From Euzebyaceae bacterium (GTDB lineage: Bacteria > Actinomycetota > Nitriliruptoria > Euzebyales > Egibacteraceae): a stretch of DNA of 14,642 nt. Location of the stretch: assembly GCA_013698135.1 (NCBI GenBank), contig JACCVM010000051.1:1-14642 (forward strand), given 5' to 3'. A program made the position numbers and the translations under genes. This document shows positions 1 through 8,927 of the stretch, piece by piece; position 1 is the stretch's first letter, and each line of letters starts with the position of its first letter. Below the pieces are notes generated by a model. The model saw only the letters and a program-made list of their open reading frames with translations. It did no database searches and was not told where the DNA came from.

Positions 1-42
1 ATCCACGACACGCTGGACGAGGCCCTCCAGGACACCGAGTGA
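1..42 (+). CDS. C-terminal end of a probable STAS-domain anti-sigma factor antagonist (partial)
   Basis: Only the last 13 codons are present, reading IHDTLDEALQDTE then TGA at 40-42; the gene begins before the window. The pattern of a short strand followed by a T-x-x-E-A-L helix is how many STAS (SpoIIAA/RsbV-like) domains end, but 13 residues cannot prove it. The better argument is context: the stop overlaps the start of an RsbW-like anti-sigma ATPase in a TGATG arrangement, the usual neighbour of an antagonist in partner-switching operons. It could instead be the end of another small protein. Confidence 0.45.
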   Translation: MHDTLDEALQDTE

Positions 43-482
43 TGGATGGCGTCGAGTTACGGTTGCCGCCCGACGTCGCCTATGTCGGCCTCGCGCGGCT
101 CGTCGTCACTGTCGCCGCCCGTTCGGCGGGCCTACCGGACGAACGCATCGAGGACTTGAAGATCGCGGTCAGCGAAGCCGTGGCCAACGCCATCAAGTCG
201 CACGTCCGGCACGCCGTCTCCGCCCCGATCCGACTCATCTTCGGTACCTCCAATCCGGGCTTCTTCGCCGTCAGCGTCACCGACGCCGGCAGCGGTTTCG
301 ACCCCACCCCTCCCGAGGACAGCGCGGCGCGGAACTGGGCGGCCGAGAGTGGGCTCGGCGTCACGCTGATCAGGGGCATGGCCGACGCCGTCGACTTCTG
401 CCGCGACGGGGGGATGGTCGTGCAGATGCGATTCTCGCTGACACAGAACGGGATCGATGCGCGACCGCCTTGCGCTACTTGA
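42..482 (+). CDS. RsbW/SpoIIAB-like ATP-binding protein (anti-sigma factor, serine kinase type)
   Basis: A GHKL ATPase (HATPase_c_2) of about 146 residues, the usual size of anti-sigma kinases that sequester a sigma-B/F-type factor and phosphorylate a STAS antagonist in the cytoplasm. The N box is visible as IAVSEAVANAI (about residues 42-52, Glu and Asn in the E-x3-N pattern), the G1 box as VTDAGSGFDP (about 80-89) and the G2 region as SGLGVTLIRGMAD (about 104-116). ATG at 42 is chosen because it overlaps the upstream TGA and has AGGA at 29-32 about nine bases ahead; GTG at 39 would add one residue. Overlap with the upstream partial gene implies translational coupling. No sigma factor gene is in view, so the target is unknown. 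The family call is firm; kinase activity is inferred. Confidence 0.85.
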   Translation: MDGVELRLPPDVAYVGLARLVVTVAARSAGLPDERIEDLKIAVSEAVANAIKSHVRHAVSAPIRLIFGTSNPGFFAVSVTDAGSGFDPTPPEDSAARNWAAESGLGVTLIRGMADAVDFCRDGGMVVQMRFSLTQNGIDARPPCAT

Positions 483-565
483 GTGCGCTCGATCTCGCAT
501 CGTCCCGACCTGCTGCCGGGCGCGTATGGGGTGTGGTGGATGACCGTCTAGCATTCGCAGGCGAG

Positions 566-1207
566 ATGGCCTCAGGAACGATCCGCGACCGCATCAGCGC
601 CACGGTTGCGCGCTACGATGCCGTCGCCGCCGAGTACCAGGAGGCTAGGCGCCAGCACCGGCCCCTGGATGCGATCCGCAAGTTCGCAGCGCTGGCGGGG
701 CGAGGCACGATCGTGCTCGACCCGGCGTGCGGTCCGGCGCTCGACGTCAGGCTGCTGCGTGACGCTGGACTGACCGTCGTCGCCGGTGACCGTTCCCACG
801 AGTCGATGCGCATGGGAAAGCTGCTGTTTCCCAAGGGTGCGCTGGCGCGGTGGGACTTTCGCCGCCTACCCTTCGCTGACGACGCCTTCGACGGGGTGTG
901 GGCGCCAGCGGCCCTGCAGCACCTTCCGCGGGGACAGATCCGCGCTGGCCTGGCAGAGCTGCGCCGGGTGCAGCGCCGAGGGCCGATGTTTCTGACGTTC
1001 CGCGAGGGGACCGGCGACCTCGAGGCGGTCGAGGACCCGCCCGCGGGCACGGTCTACGCCACCCCCGTGCTCGGCGAGGAGTTGTATGCCCTGCTGGTGG
1101 CCGCCGGCTACGACGAGGTGGAGATCGAGGCGCGGCCCGACCCGCTCGGGCGCACCAGCGTCACCTGGGTCTACGGCTGGGGCCGCCTGCCAGGGGACGG
1201 CGGCTGA
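566..1207 (+). CDS. Class I SAM-dependent methyltransferase
   Basis: A protein of 213 residues with a Rossmann methyltransferase fold. Motif I is IVLDPACGPALD (about 49-60), a variant of the usual D-x-G-x-G-x-G loop in which the first and last glycines are replaced; VVAGDRS (about 71-77) supplies the acidic ribose-binding residue. FDGVWAPAALQHLP (about 108-121) matches the post-motif-III region of Methyltransf_11 proteins, and the C-terminal half has the expected ELRRV...MFLTFREG pattern. ATG at 566 is preferred; the frame is open back to TTG at 470, but those 32 extra codons are not domain-like and would overlap the anti-sigma gene by 13 bases. The substrate cannot be told. It is co-directional with the anti-sigma gene across an 83-base gap, so an operon is possible but unproved. 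Confidence 0.82.
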   Translation: MASGTIRDRISATVARYDAVAAEYQEARRQHRPLDAIRKFAALAGRGTIVLDPACGPALDVRLLRDAGLTVVAGDRSHESMRMGKLLFPKGALARWDFRRLPFADDAFDGVWAPAALQHLPRGQIRAGLAELRRVQRRGPMFLTFREGTGDLEAVEDPPAGTVYATPVLGEELYALLVAAGYDEVEIEARPDPLGRTSVTWVYGWGRLPGDGG

Positions 1208-1240
1208 CCCGGCTCGCCCGCTGACGGTTGGCCGGGGGCG

Positions 1241-1432
1241 CTACAACGACCATCCCGGAAGGTCGCGCCCCGCCAGCTCGCGAAGGCGGTCAGCGTCGTC
1301 TTGCAGCGCCTCCACCAATCGCGAAGCCAGCCGTTGATCCAGTTGCGTCTCGTGCTCGGTGCTCCATGCCTGCAGGTCGCCGGTGGGGCCGATGATGGCG
1401 GTACTGGGAGATCGCGCGCTCCCGCACTTCAA
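1241..1432 (-). CDS. Doubtful small open reading frame between convergent genes
   Basis: A 63-codon frame with a TTG start, downstream of hppA on the same strand. The part after the first dozen residues looks protein-like: a helix-forming, charged stretch around LDQRLASRLVEALQDDADRL, with many third-position G or C. The start is poor, with no clear Shine-Dalgarno. A different frame just upstream on the same strand (LPNLVVIGAIEVRERA, about 1415-1462) also looks protein-like, so this could be the 3' end of a frameshifted remnant. I recognise no family. It may also be chance in GC-rich DNA. Confidence 0.22.
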   Translation of the reverse strand: MKCGSARSPSTAIIGPTGDLQAWSTEHETQLDQRLASRLVEALQDDADRLRELAGRDLPGWSL

Positions 1433-1452
1433 TCGCCCCGATCACGACCAGG

Positions 1453-1490
1453 TTGGGCAACGCCCCCGCCGCCGAGCTCACGGTGCCCAA
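1453..1490 (-). terminator. Possible terminator-type inverted repeat after hppA
   Basis: TTGGGCA at 1453-1459 and TGCCCAA at 1484-1490 form a perfect 7-bp inverted repeat, starting six bases after the hppA stop codon on the minus strand. The 24-base spacer is long but very GC-rich and includes a nested GGGC-AAC-GCCC pairing at its left edge. There is no T-tract, as is common for actinobacterial terminators. A weaker CCCGGC/GCCGGG pair (1208-1213 and 1231-1236) follows the methyltransferase on the other strand. Confidence 0.3.
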
Positions 1491-1495
1491 ACGCT

Positions 1496-3571
<2,076 letters not shown>

Positions 3572-3697
3572 CAGTACTCCACGTCGGGTGAATGGTCGGC
3601 GAACAGCAGGAACCGACCCTGCGCTGGCGCGAACATCACCAGCGGGGCCGGAAGTGCGCCGGACCTTAGCAAGGCGCGATACCGGCTGCCAGACAAC

Positions 3698-4642
3698 TCA
3701 GCGGGTAGCCGGCTCTGGCGCCGGTGGTGTGGCCCTGACCGCGTCGCGTGCGGCGCCCGGCGAGTGCAGTTGCACGACCAGGATGCCGGCGGCGGCCACG
3801 CCCAGCGCCACGATCCGCACTCCGGTGAGCCGCTCACCCAGGAACACCCAGGCCAGCCCGGCGATCTGGATCAGCATGGTGTTGTTGATCACGCTGGACT
3901 GGACAGCGGACAGCCGCCGCAGCGTGTGGTTCCATAGCGTGAAGGCCAGCGCCGTGTTCACCACCGCCAGCCAGCCGACGAGCACCATGGCCCGGGCCGA
4001 CAGGCGCGGCAGTCCCTCCACCCCCAGCCCGACCGCGAGCAGCGCGACCGCTCCCACGCCCATCGACACCGTCGTCACGACCAGCGGGTGCAGGTCCAGG
4101 CGGCGGTTGGTGGCGCGTCCGAGCAGCGCCGCCGCCGCGTTTGCTCCCAGGCACACGAACGCGACGACCAGTCCGGCCGGCTGGCTGGCCGCAAGGCCCT
4201 GGCCCCAGAAGTACAAGCCGACCCCGACGGCGTAGACCCCGATCCCTGACCACTGGCCCCGGCTGGGTGGCTCGGCCAGCAACGCCCCGCCGGCCACCGC
4301 CACGACCGCCGGCGTGGCGGACAGCACCAGGCTGAGCATGTTGGCCGGCAGCAGCTCCAAAGCCAGGAACTGAGCCCCCTGCGTGACGGTGATGAACACC
4401 AGCCCCAGCAGCCCAAGGTCAATCCAGCGGGAGCGCGACAAGCCGCGCAGCGCCGAGCGGTGCACGCCGCTGGCCGCCACCACGGCGGCCAGGCACGCGG
4501 CCGCCACTGCGTAGCGCAGGCTGGCGAACGTCAGCGGGGCCAGGTCAGCGGCCAGGCCGAGCTTGATCAACACCCACGAGCTTGACCACAGCACCGTAAC
4601 GAACAGCGCCTGCAGCGCCGGGATGGCTGCGTTCGTCATCAT
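3698..4642 (-). CDS. EamA/DMT-family transporter (drug/metabolite exporter)
   Basis: A predicted inner-membrane protein of 314 residues with about ten hydrophobic helices arranged as two EamA repeats. The first repeat begins with a helix containing LWSSSWVLIKLGL, followed by APLTFASLRYAVAA, a very typical EamA pattern. The second repeat ends with INNTMLIQIAGLAWVFLGERLTGVRIVALG, where the F-L-G-E-x-L-T-x-x-x-x-x-G signature of the last two helices is plain. The start is placed at the tandem ATG codons 4640-4642/4637-4639 because the upstream in-frame extension is low-complexity and not membrane-like; no strong Shine-Dalgarno is seen. Family members export amino acids, drugs or nucleosides, and nothing here fixes the substrate. 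It is divergent from the deoxyribonucleotidase gene. Confidence 0.92.
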   Translation of the reverse strand: MMTNAAIPALQALFVTVLWSSSWVLIKLGLAADLAPLTFASLRYAVAAACLAAVVAASGVHRSALRGLSRSRWIDLGLLGLVFITVTQGAQFLALELLPANMLSLVLSATPAVVAVAGGALLAEPPSRGQWSGIGVYAVGVGLYFWGQGLAASQPAGLVVAFVCLGANAAAALLGRATNRRLDLHPLVVTTVSMGVGAVALLAVGLGVEGLPRLSARAMVLVGWLAVVNTALAFTLWNHTLRRLSAVQSSVINNTMLIQIAGLAWVFLGERLTGVRIVALGVAAAGILVVQLHSPGAARDAVRATPPAPEPATR

Positions 4643-4673
4643 CGGCAGGCTAGCCACCGGCAGCCGGACGGGG

Positions 4674-4701
4674 CCGACGGCGGTCACAGCGTTGCTAACA
4701 T
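4674..4701 (+). promoter_or_regulatory. Weak candidate promoter for the deoxyribonucleotidase gene
   Basis: TAACAT at 4696-4701 fits the actinobacterial TANNNT -10 pattern and matches TATAAT at four of six bases. CCGACG at 4674-4679 matches TTGACA at three of six, with a 16-base spacer. It lies about 50 bases before the ATG at 4752 inside the 109-base divergent region. The match is modest. Confidence 0.25.
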
Positions 4702-4704
4702 ACG

Positions 4705-4737
4705 CGTCCCCCGACCCCGTCCCCCGTCCCCCGACCC
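4705..4737 (+). repeat. Short C-rich direct repeat in the 5' leader
   Basis: CGTCCCCCGACCC occurs identically at 4705-4717 and 4725-4737, with a partial unit CGTCCCC between (4718-4724). It sits just ahead of the ribosome site AGGAG (4738-4742) of the deoxyribonucleotidase gene. It may be slippage-made low-complexity DNA or may affect leader structure. Confidence 0.6.
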
Positions 4738-4751
4738 AGGAGCCGCAGCCC

Positions 4752-5315
4752 ATGCGTCTGGGCATCGATCTCGACGGTGTCGTCGCCGACTTCAACCGCG
4801 GCTGGATGGACCGTTACAACCAGCACTTCGCCGGCGAGCTGCACCCGGATCAGGTCCTGTCGTGGGACGGTCTCGTGCCGATCACGCACTTCGCCGACAT
4901 GGAGGAGTTTTGGACCTGGGCGCAGGACGGTCCGGCCAGCATCTTCCGTGACCTGCCGTGCTACGAGGGTGCCTGCGACTCCCTGCGACGGCTCAGCAAG
5001 GACCATCGGGTGGTGGTGATCAGCTCAAAGTTCGACTGGGCGATCCCCGACACCCTGGAATGGATCGCCGAGCACCGCGTGCCCGCCCGGGAGATCCACT
5101 TCGTGTGGGACAAGACGGCGGTGGAGTGCGACGTGTACCTGGAGGACGCCCCTCACAACCTCGAGGCGCTCGCGCGCGTCCGCGCCGACAAGGTCGTGTG
5201 CCGCTTCGTGCGTCCTTGGAACGACCCGGTGCCGGGCACGATCGATGTGGCCTCCTGGGAGGAGTTCGTCGAGGTCGTGCGCCGCGTGGGGTCCCGCGAC
5301 GTCGCCTCGGGCTGA
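4752..5315 (+). CDS. NT5C-type 5'(3')-deoxyribonucleotidase, HAD superfamily
   Basis: A cytoplasmic phosphatase of 187 residues related to 5',3'-nucleotidases of the NT5C family, which dephosphorylate (deoxy)nucleoside monophosphates. HAD motif I is GIDLDGVVAD (4-13), with Asp6 as likely nucleophile and Asp8 as acid/base. Motif II is VVVISSK (87-93), with Ser91 in the Thr/Ser position. Lys121 in FVWDKTA gives motif III, and DVYLEDAPHN (127-136) gives the acidic motif IV plus the PHN pattern of this family. ATG at 4752 has AGGAG nine bases ahead and starts exactly at the fold, so upstream in-frame codons are discounted. It is the first of a plus-strand series; 91 bases separate it from phnD. 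The exact substrate is inferred, and close homologues are often left as hypothetical. Confidence 0.82.
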   Translation: MRLGIDLDGVVADFNRGWMDRYNQHFAGELHPDQVLSWDGLVPITHFADMEEFWTWAQDGPASIFRDLPCYEGACDSLRRLSKDHRVVVISSKFDWAIPDTLEWIAEHRVPAREIHFVWDKTAVECDVYLEDAPHNLEALARVRADKVVCRFVRPWNDPVPGTIDVASWEEFVEVVRRVGSRDVASG

Positions 5316-5355
5316 GCGGGGGGTTCCCGCGCCGGCTGCCGATTTGTCACAATGG

Positions 5356-5378
5356 CCCCGCGCCCAGATGCGCCGGGG
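5356..5378 (+). promoter_or_regulatory. Hairpin in the leader of the phn gene cluster
   Basis: CCCCGCGC (5356-5363) can pair with GCGC-C-GGGG (5370-5378) with one bulged base and a six-base loop, 28 bases before the phnD start. A TTGTCA at 5344-5349 just ahead resembles a -35 box, but no convincing -10 follows at the right distance. The hairpin may be a leader element or a weak terminator of the preceding gene. Confidence 0.25.
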
Positions 5379-5406
5379 ACCGCAGCACGCGAGCGCAAGG
5401 ATGATG

Positions 5407-6429
5407 ATGAGACGTCACTTCCACACGATGCTGGCGGTCGCGTTGCTGGCGCTGGCCGCAGCCTGCGGTGGCGACAGCGAGCCGGCGGCGCAGCCCCCGA
5501 CTGCGGGCGGGACGGGCAGCGAGCAGGCCGCCGGCGACGAGCGGGCCGACTGGCCCGACCGGATCGTGCTCGGTCTGGTGCCCTCGCGCGAGGCCGACGT
5601 GCTGATCGAGAACGCCCAGCCGCTGGCCGACGCGCTCGCCGAGCGCCTCGACATCGAGGTCGAAAGCTTCGTGCCGCAGGACTACACGGGGCTGACCGAG
5701 GCGATGGCCACCGGGCAGGCCGACATCGGTGCGTTCGGCCCCCTGGCCATCGTGCGCGCGCAGGAGCGGGCGGGCGTGGAGTTCATTGCGCAGTCGGAGC
5801 GCTTCGGCAGCGCGACCTACCACACCCAGTACATGACGAACGCCCCCGACAAGTACTGCTCCGACGAGCCTGTGGCTGACGACGACGGGTACCTGTCGTG
5901 CAACGGAACCGCCGAGGCTGACGAGGGACCGGTCGGCGAGGACGTCATCGCGCAGATCGACGGCACGCTGGCCTACGTGGACCCGAGCTCGGCGTCGGGC
6001 TATCTCATCCCCGCCCTGCAGATGCAGCAGGCCGGCATCGACCTGAGCAGCCTTGACACCATTTTCGCCGGCGGCCACGACAGCTCGGCCATCGCCGTCT
6101 ACAACGGCGACGTCGAGGTCGGGCTCAGCTTCGACGACGCACGGACCACCGTGGCCGAAGAGTTCCCCGACATCGGCGAGCAGGTGGTGGTGTTCGCCTA
6201 CTCCGCCGAGATCCCCAACGACGGGTTCACCGTCCGCGGCGATCTGCCCGAGAGCCTGAAGACGGCGATCACCGACGCGCTGCTGGAGTACGCCGGGACC
6301 GAGGAGGGCACCGAGGTGCTGCAGTCGATCTACGAGATCGACGCGTTGCTTCCGGCCGACGACGCCGCGCTGGACGTGGTGCGCGAGGCGGACGCGGAGC
6401 TGGGCGACCTGATCGAGGACGAGGGTTAG
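5407..6429 (+). CDS. phnD: Phosphate/phosphite/phosphonate ABC transporter substrate-binding lipoprotein PhnD
   Basis: The extracytoplasmic binding protein of a PhnCDE-type importer, 340 residues. A positive N-terminus and hydrophobic helix (8-19) end in a lipobox-like AAAC with Cys20, followed by a Ser/Gly/Ala-rich linker, so it should be lipid-anchored outside the membrane. Family marks are LGLVPSREADVL (55-66), GQADIGAFGP (103-112), YVDPSSASGYLIP (190-202), GGHDSSAIAVYNGDVEVG (222-239) and EIPNDGFTVRGDLP (268-281). Three ATGs stand in a row (5401, 5404, 5407); AAGG at 5397-5400 is well spaced only for the third. Cys151 and Cys165 bracket an acidic loop and could form a disulfide. In Mycobacterium smegmatis a phnDCE system imports inorganic phosphate; with no C-P lyase genes nearby, the ligand is open. 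Confidence 0.92.
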   Translation: MRRHFHTMLAVALLALAAACGGDSEPAAQPPTAGGTGSEQAAGDERADWPDRIVLGLVPSREADVLIENAQPLADALAERLDIEVESFVPQDYTGLTEAMATGQADIGAFGPLAIVRAQERAGVEFIAQSERFGSATYHTQYMTNAPDKYCSDEPVADDDGYLSCNGTAEADEGPVGEDVIAQIDGTLAYVDPSSASGYLIPALQMQQAGIDLSSLDTIFAGGHDSSAIAVYNGDVEVGLSFDDARTTVAEEFPDIGEQVVVFAYSAEIPNDGFTVRGDLPESLKTAITDALLEYAGTEEGTEVLQSIYEIDALLPADDAALDVVREADAELGDLIEDEG

Positions 6430-6439
6430 CTGGGCAGGT

Positions 6440-6455
6440 GTGACGGCCCGGTCAC
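6440..6455 (+). promoter_or_regulatory. Small hairpin between phnD and phnC
   Basis: GTGAC (6440-6444) and GTCAC (6451-6455) make a perfect 5-bp stem with a six-base loop in the 42-base gap after phnD. Hairpins in this position of ABC operons often protect or limit transcripts so that the binding protein outnumbers the ATPase. That role is inferred; the stem is short. Confidence 0.25.
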
Positions 6456-6471
6456 CGGCGCACGGCGCGGC

Positions 6472-7248
6472 ATGATCAAGTTCTGCAACGCCTCGGTCAC
6501 CTACCCGGGTGGCGTCGAGGCGCTCCGCGAGGTCGATGTCGAGATCCCCGCCGGGCAGCTGGTGGTCGTCGTCGGCCTGTCCGGTGCCGGCAAGTCGACG
6601 CTGGTCCGCGCGATCAACGGCTTGGTGCCGTTGACCGGCGGATCGGTCACCGTCGACGATCGTGACGTGTCGGGCGCCGGCCGCGCACAGCTGCGGGCCT
6701 TGCGCGCCGACATCGGCATGATCTTCCAGACCTTCAACCTAGTGAACCGCACTACGGTGCTCAACAACGTGCTGATGGGCCGCCTGCACCGGACCCCGCG
6801 ATGGCGCGCGCTGCTCGGCTGGTACCGGCCGGACGACGTGGAGCTGGCGATGCGCAGCCTGGAACGCGTCGAGATCGTGGGCAAGGCGTACACCCGGGCC
6901 GCCAACCTGTCGGGCGGCCAGCAGCAGCGGGTCGGGATCGCACGCGCGCTGGCTCAGGAGCCCAAGGTGATCCTGGCCGACGAGCCAGTGGCGTCGCTGG
7001 ACCCGCCTACCTCGCATGTGGTGATGCGCGACCTGCAGCGGATCAACCGCGACCTCGGCATCACCACCGTGGTCAACCTGCACTTCCTTGACCTCGCCCG
7101 CCGCTACGCCGACCGCATCATCGGCCTGCGCGATGGCCGGGTCGTGTTCGACGGCGATGGCGCGGCGGCCGACGAGGGCGTGTTCCGCGACATCTACGGC
7201 CGCTCGCTGACCGCCGACGACGTGCTGGAAGCCAAGGCCCAGCTGTGA
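6472..7248 (+). CDS. phnC: Phosphonate/phosphate-type ABC transporter ATP-binding protein PhnC
   Basis: A complete ABC ATPase of 258 residues that powers import on the cytoplasmic side. Walker A is GLSGAGKST (35-43), the Q loop is GMIFQTFNLVNR (82-93, Gln86), the signature is LSGGQQQR (146-153), Walker B is VILADEP (166-172) and the switch histidine is His204 in VVNLHFLD. The FNLV-x-R-x-x-V-L-x-N-V-L-x-G-R-L stretch after the Q loop is characteristic of PhnC. ATG at 6472 begins directly at the first strand; the upstream bases contain no good Shine-Dalgarno, so efficient translation may depend on phnD. Its TGA overlaps the GTG of the next gene by four bases (GTGA), the arrangement expected for subunits made in fixed ratio. 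Confidence 0.95.
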   Translation: MIKFCNASVTYPGGVEALREVDVEIPAGQLVVVVGLSGAGKSTLVRAINGLVPLTGGSVTVDDRDVSGAGRAQLRALRADIGMIFQTFNLVNRTTVLNNVLMGRLHRTPRWRALLGWYRPDDVELAMRSLERVEIVGKAYTRAANLSGGQQQRVGIARALAQEPKVILADEPVASLDPPTSHVVMRDLQRINRDLGITTVVNLHFLDLARRYADRIIGLRDGRVVFDGDGAAADEGVFRDIYGRSLTADDVLEAKAQL

Positions 7249-8045
7249 CCGCCCCGGCCGGGGCGCGCCCGGCGAAGCCCCGACCGGGCTGGGGGCTGGT
7301 GGCCGGGCTGGTGGGGTTCGCCGCACTGACCTGGTGGGCCGGCGGGGCCCGCTACGGCATCGGCTTCTCGGTCGCCGAGATGATCGACAACGCGCGCCGC
7401 GCCCGCAGGATCGTGTCGGACTTCTTCAACCCCGATTGGAACTTCGCGCCGGCCACCGTGGCGCCGTTCGTCGAGACGCTGCAGATGGCGATTCTGGCCG
7501 CCGTCATCGGCTGCGGCGCCGCCCTGATCGTCGCCTTCCTGGCGTCCAGGCTCACCACCCCCAACAACCCCGTGTACCTGGTGGACAAGGGTGGGCTGAA
7601 CGTGCTGCGGGCGCTGCCCGACCTGCTGTACGCGCTGGTGTTCGTGGCCGCCTTCTCGATCGGGCCGCTGGGCGGGATCCTCGCGCTGATCATGTTTAAC
7701 GTCGGCGTGGTGGCCAAGCTGTTGTCGGAGACCGTCGACGGGGTCGACACCGGACCGGTCGAGGCGGCGCAGGCTGCCGGCGCCGGGCGGCTGCAGACCG
7801 TGCGGACCGCGGTGTTCCCCCAGGTGCTGCCCAACTACCTCGCGTACTCGCTGTACGCCTTCGAGCTGAACCTGCGCGCCTCCACCGTCATCGGCTACGT
7901 CGGCGCCGGCGGCATCGGCCAGCTGGTCCAGACGCAGGTCGCCCGCTTCGCCTATGGCCGGGTGACGGTCATCATCGTCGAGATCTTCGTGATCGTCTTC
8001 GTCATCGAGAGCATCTCGATCGCGCTGCGCCGACGGCTGGTGTGA
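7245..8045 (+). CDS. phnE: ABC transporter permease PhnE, first copy
   Basis: An inner-membrane permease of 266 residues. A proline-rich cytoplasmic start leads to a helix at about 16-34, a long loop, then further helices (about 76-100, 128-155, 198-215 and 238-260). The EAA loop that docks on PhnC reads VEAAQAAGAGRLQ (172-184) followed by FPQVLPNY (191-198). RALPDLLYALVF (122-133) is the conserved PhnE stretch before the EAA loop. Translation starts at a GTG inside the phnC stop region. Together with the next gene it probably forms a heterodimeric membrane channel; adjacent paired phnE genes are common in this family. Confidence 0.93.
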   Translation: MTAPAGARPAKPRPGWGLVAGLVGFAALTWWAGGARYGIGFSVAEMIDNARRARRIVSDFFNPDWNFAPATVAPFVETLQMAILAAVIGCGAALIVAFLASRLTTPNNPVYLVDKGGLNVLRALPDLLYALVFVAAFSIGPLGGILALIMFNVGVVAKLLSETVDGVDTGPVEAAQAAGAGRLQTVRTAVFPQVLPNYLAYSLYAFELNLRASTVIGYVGAGGIGQLVQTQVARFAYGRVTVIIVEIFVIVFVIESISIALRRRLV

Positions 8046-8057
8046 GGCGGTGAGACG

Positions 8058-8927
8058 ATGGCCCAGGCCAGCACCGACCCGCTGACCGCACCGCGCACCC
8101 GCCCCGGCACCGCCAGGCCGCGACCGCCTCGCCGCCCGCTGCGCATGGCCTTGTGGCTGGCGGTCACCGGCGCGGTGCTGTGGGCGGCCCTGGGCGTCGA
8201 TGTGGACCTGTCGGACCTGCTGGTGGGCCCGGGCCGGCTGCTGTCCATCGCGGGGCTGATGTTCACCCCGCCCGACTGGGCCTACGCCGGCCGCGCCTTC
8301 GAAGGCATGCTCGAGTCGATTCAGATCGCCTGGATCGGTACGCTGCTCGGCGCCGTGTTCAGCCTGCCACTGGGCTTCCTGGCCGCCAAGAACGTCACCG
8401 CGGCCACCGGCTCGACGGTGGCCCGCCAGGTGCTCAACGGTATCCGCGCAGTCCCCGAGCTGATCCTGGCGATCGCCTTCGTGCCGATCCTCGGGCTGGG
8501 GGCGTTCGCCGGCACGATGGCGATCGGGCTGCACTCGATCGGCACGCTGGGCAAGCTGACCGCCGAGGTGATCGAGGGGATCGACGCCGGACCCGTGGAA
8601 GCCGCCAGGGCCACCGGCGCGAGCACCAGCGCGGTGATGCGCTGGGGCGTGCTGCCGCAGGTGCTGCCGGACGTGGTCGCCTTCTGGCTGTACCGCTTCG
8701 AGATCAACCTGCGCACGTCGGCGATCCTCGGTCTGGTGGGGGCTGGCGGCGTCGGCGGGATCCTGCAGAACACCCTGCAGTACCGGCGCTGGGACAAGGC
8801 CGGCATGACGATCCTGGTGATCGTGGCGGCCACGGTGGCCATCGATGCGGTCTCGTCGCGCATCCGCCGCCGGATCATTGCCGGGCCCGATCGCGCGGTC
8901 GTCGTCGCCCCGGTCGAGGCGACATGA
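8058..8927 (+). CDS. phnE: ABC transporter permease PhnE, second copy
   Basis: The second permease, 289 residues, with a longer Pro/Arg-rich cytoplasmic N-terminus (about 1-29) before the first membrane helix. RAVPELILAIAFVPILGLG (130-148) parallels the first copy. The EAA loop is VEAARATGASTSAVM (180-194) followed by LPQVLPD (199-205), and VGAGGVGGILQ near the C-terminus matches the VGAGGIGQLVQ of the first copy. It starts 12 bases after the first permease with GGCGGTGAG just ahead. Its final TGA overlaps the ATG of the dGTPase-like gene (ATGA, 8924-8927), which binds transport and nucleotide hydrolysis into one unit. The two copies differ enough to suggest an old duplication rather than a recent one. 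Confidence 0.93.
   Translation: MAQASTDPLTAPRTRPGTARPRPPRRPLRMALWLAVTGAVLWAALGVDVDLSDLLVGPGRLLSIAGLMFTPPDWAYAGRAFEGMLESIQIAWIGTLLGAVFSLPLGFLAAKNVTAATGSTVARQVLNGIRAVPELILAIAFVPILGLGAFAGTMAIGLHSIGTLGKLTAEVIEGIDAGPVEAARATGASTSAVMRWGVLPQVLPDVVAFWLYRFEINLRTSAILGLVGAGGVGGILQNTLQYRRWDKAGMTILVIVAATVAIDAVSSRIRRRIIAGPDRAVVVAPVEAT

Noticed and set aside
470..565. TTG-initiated N-terminal extension of the first methyltransferase
   Set aside because: No domain content or good ribosome site, and it would overlap the anti-sigma gene; ATG at 566 gives a normal methyltransferase start.
5316..5400. A PhoP box in front of the phn cluster
   Set aside because: I looked for GTTCACC-type 11-bp direct repeats as in Streptomyces; only one vague GGTTCCCG match is present.
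7194..8534. A 446-codon minus-strand frame opposite phnE genes
   Set aside because: No recognisable fold, biased composition, and it covers two permeases with clear EAA loops.
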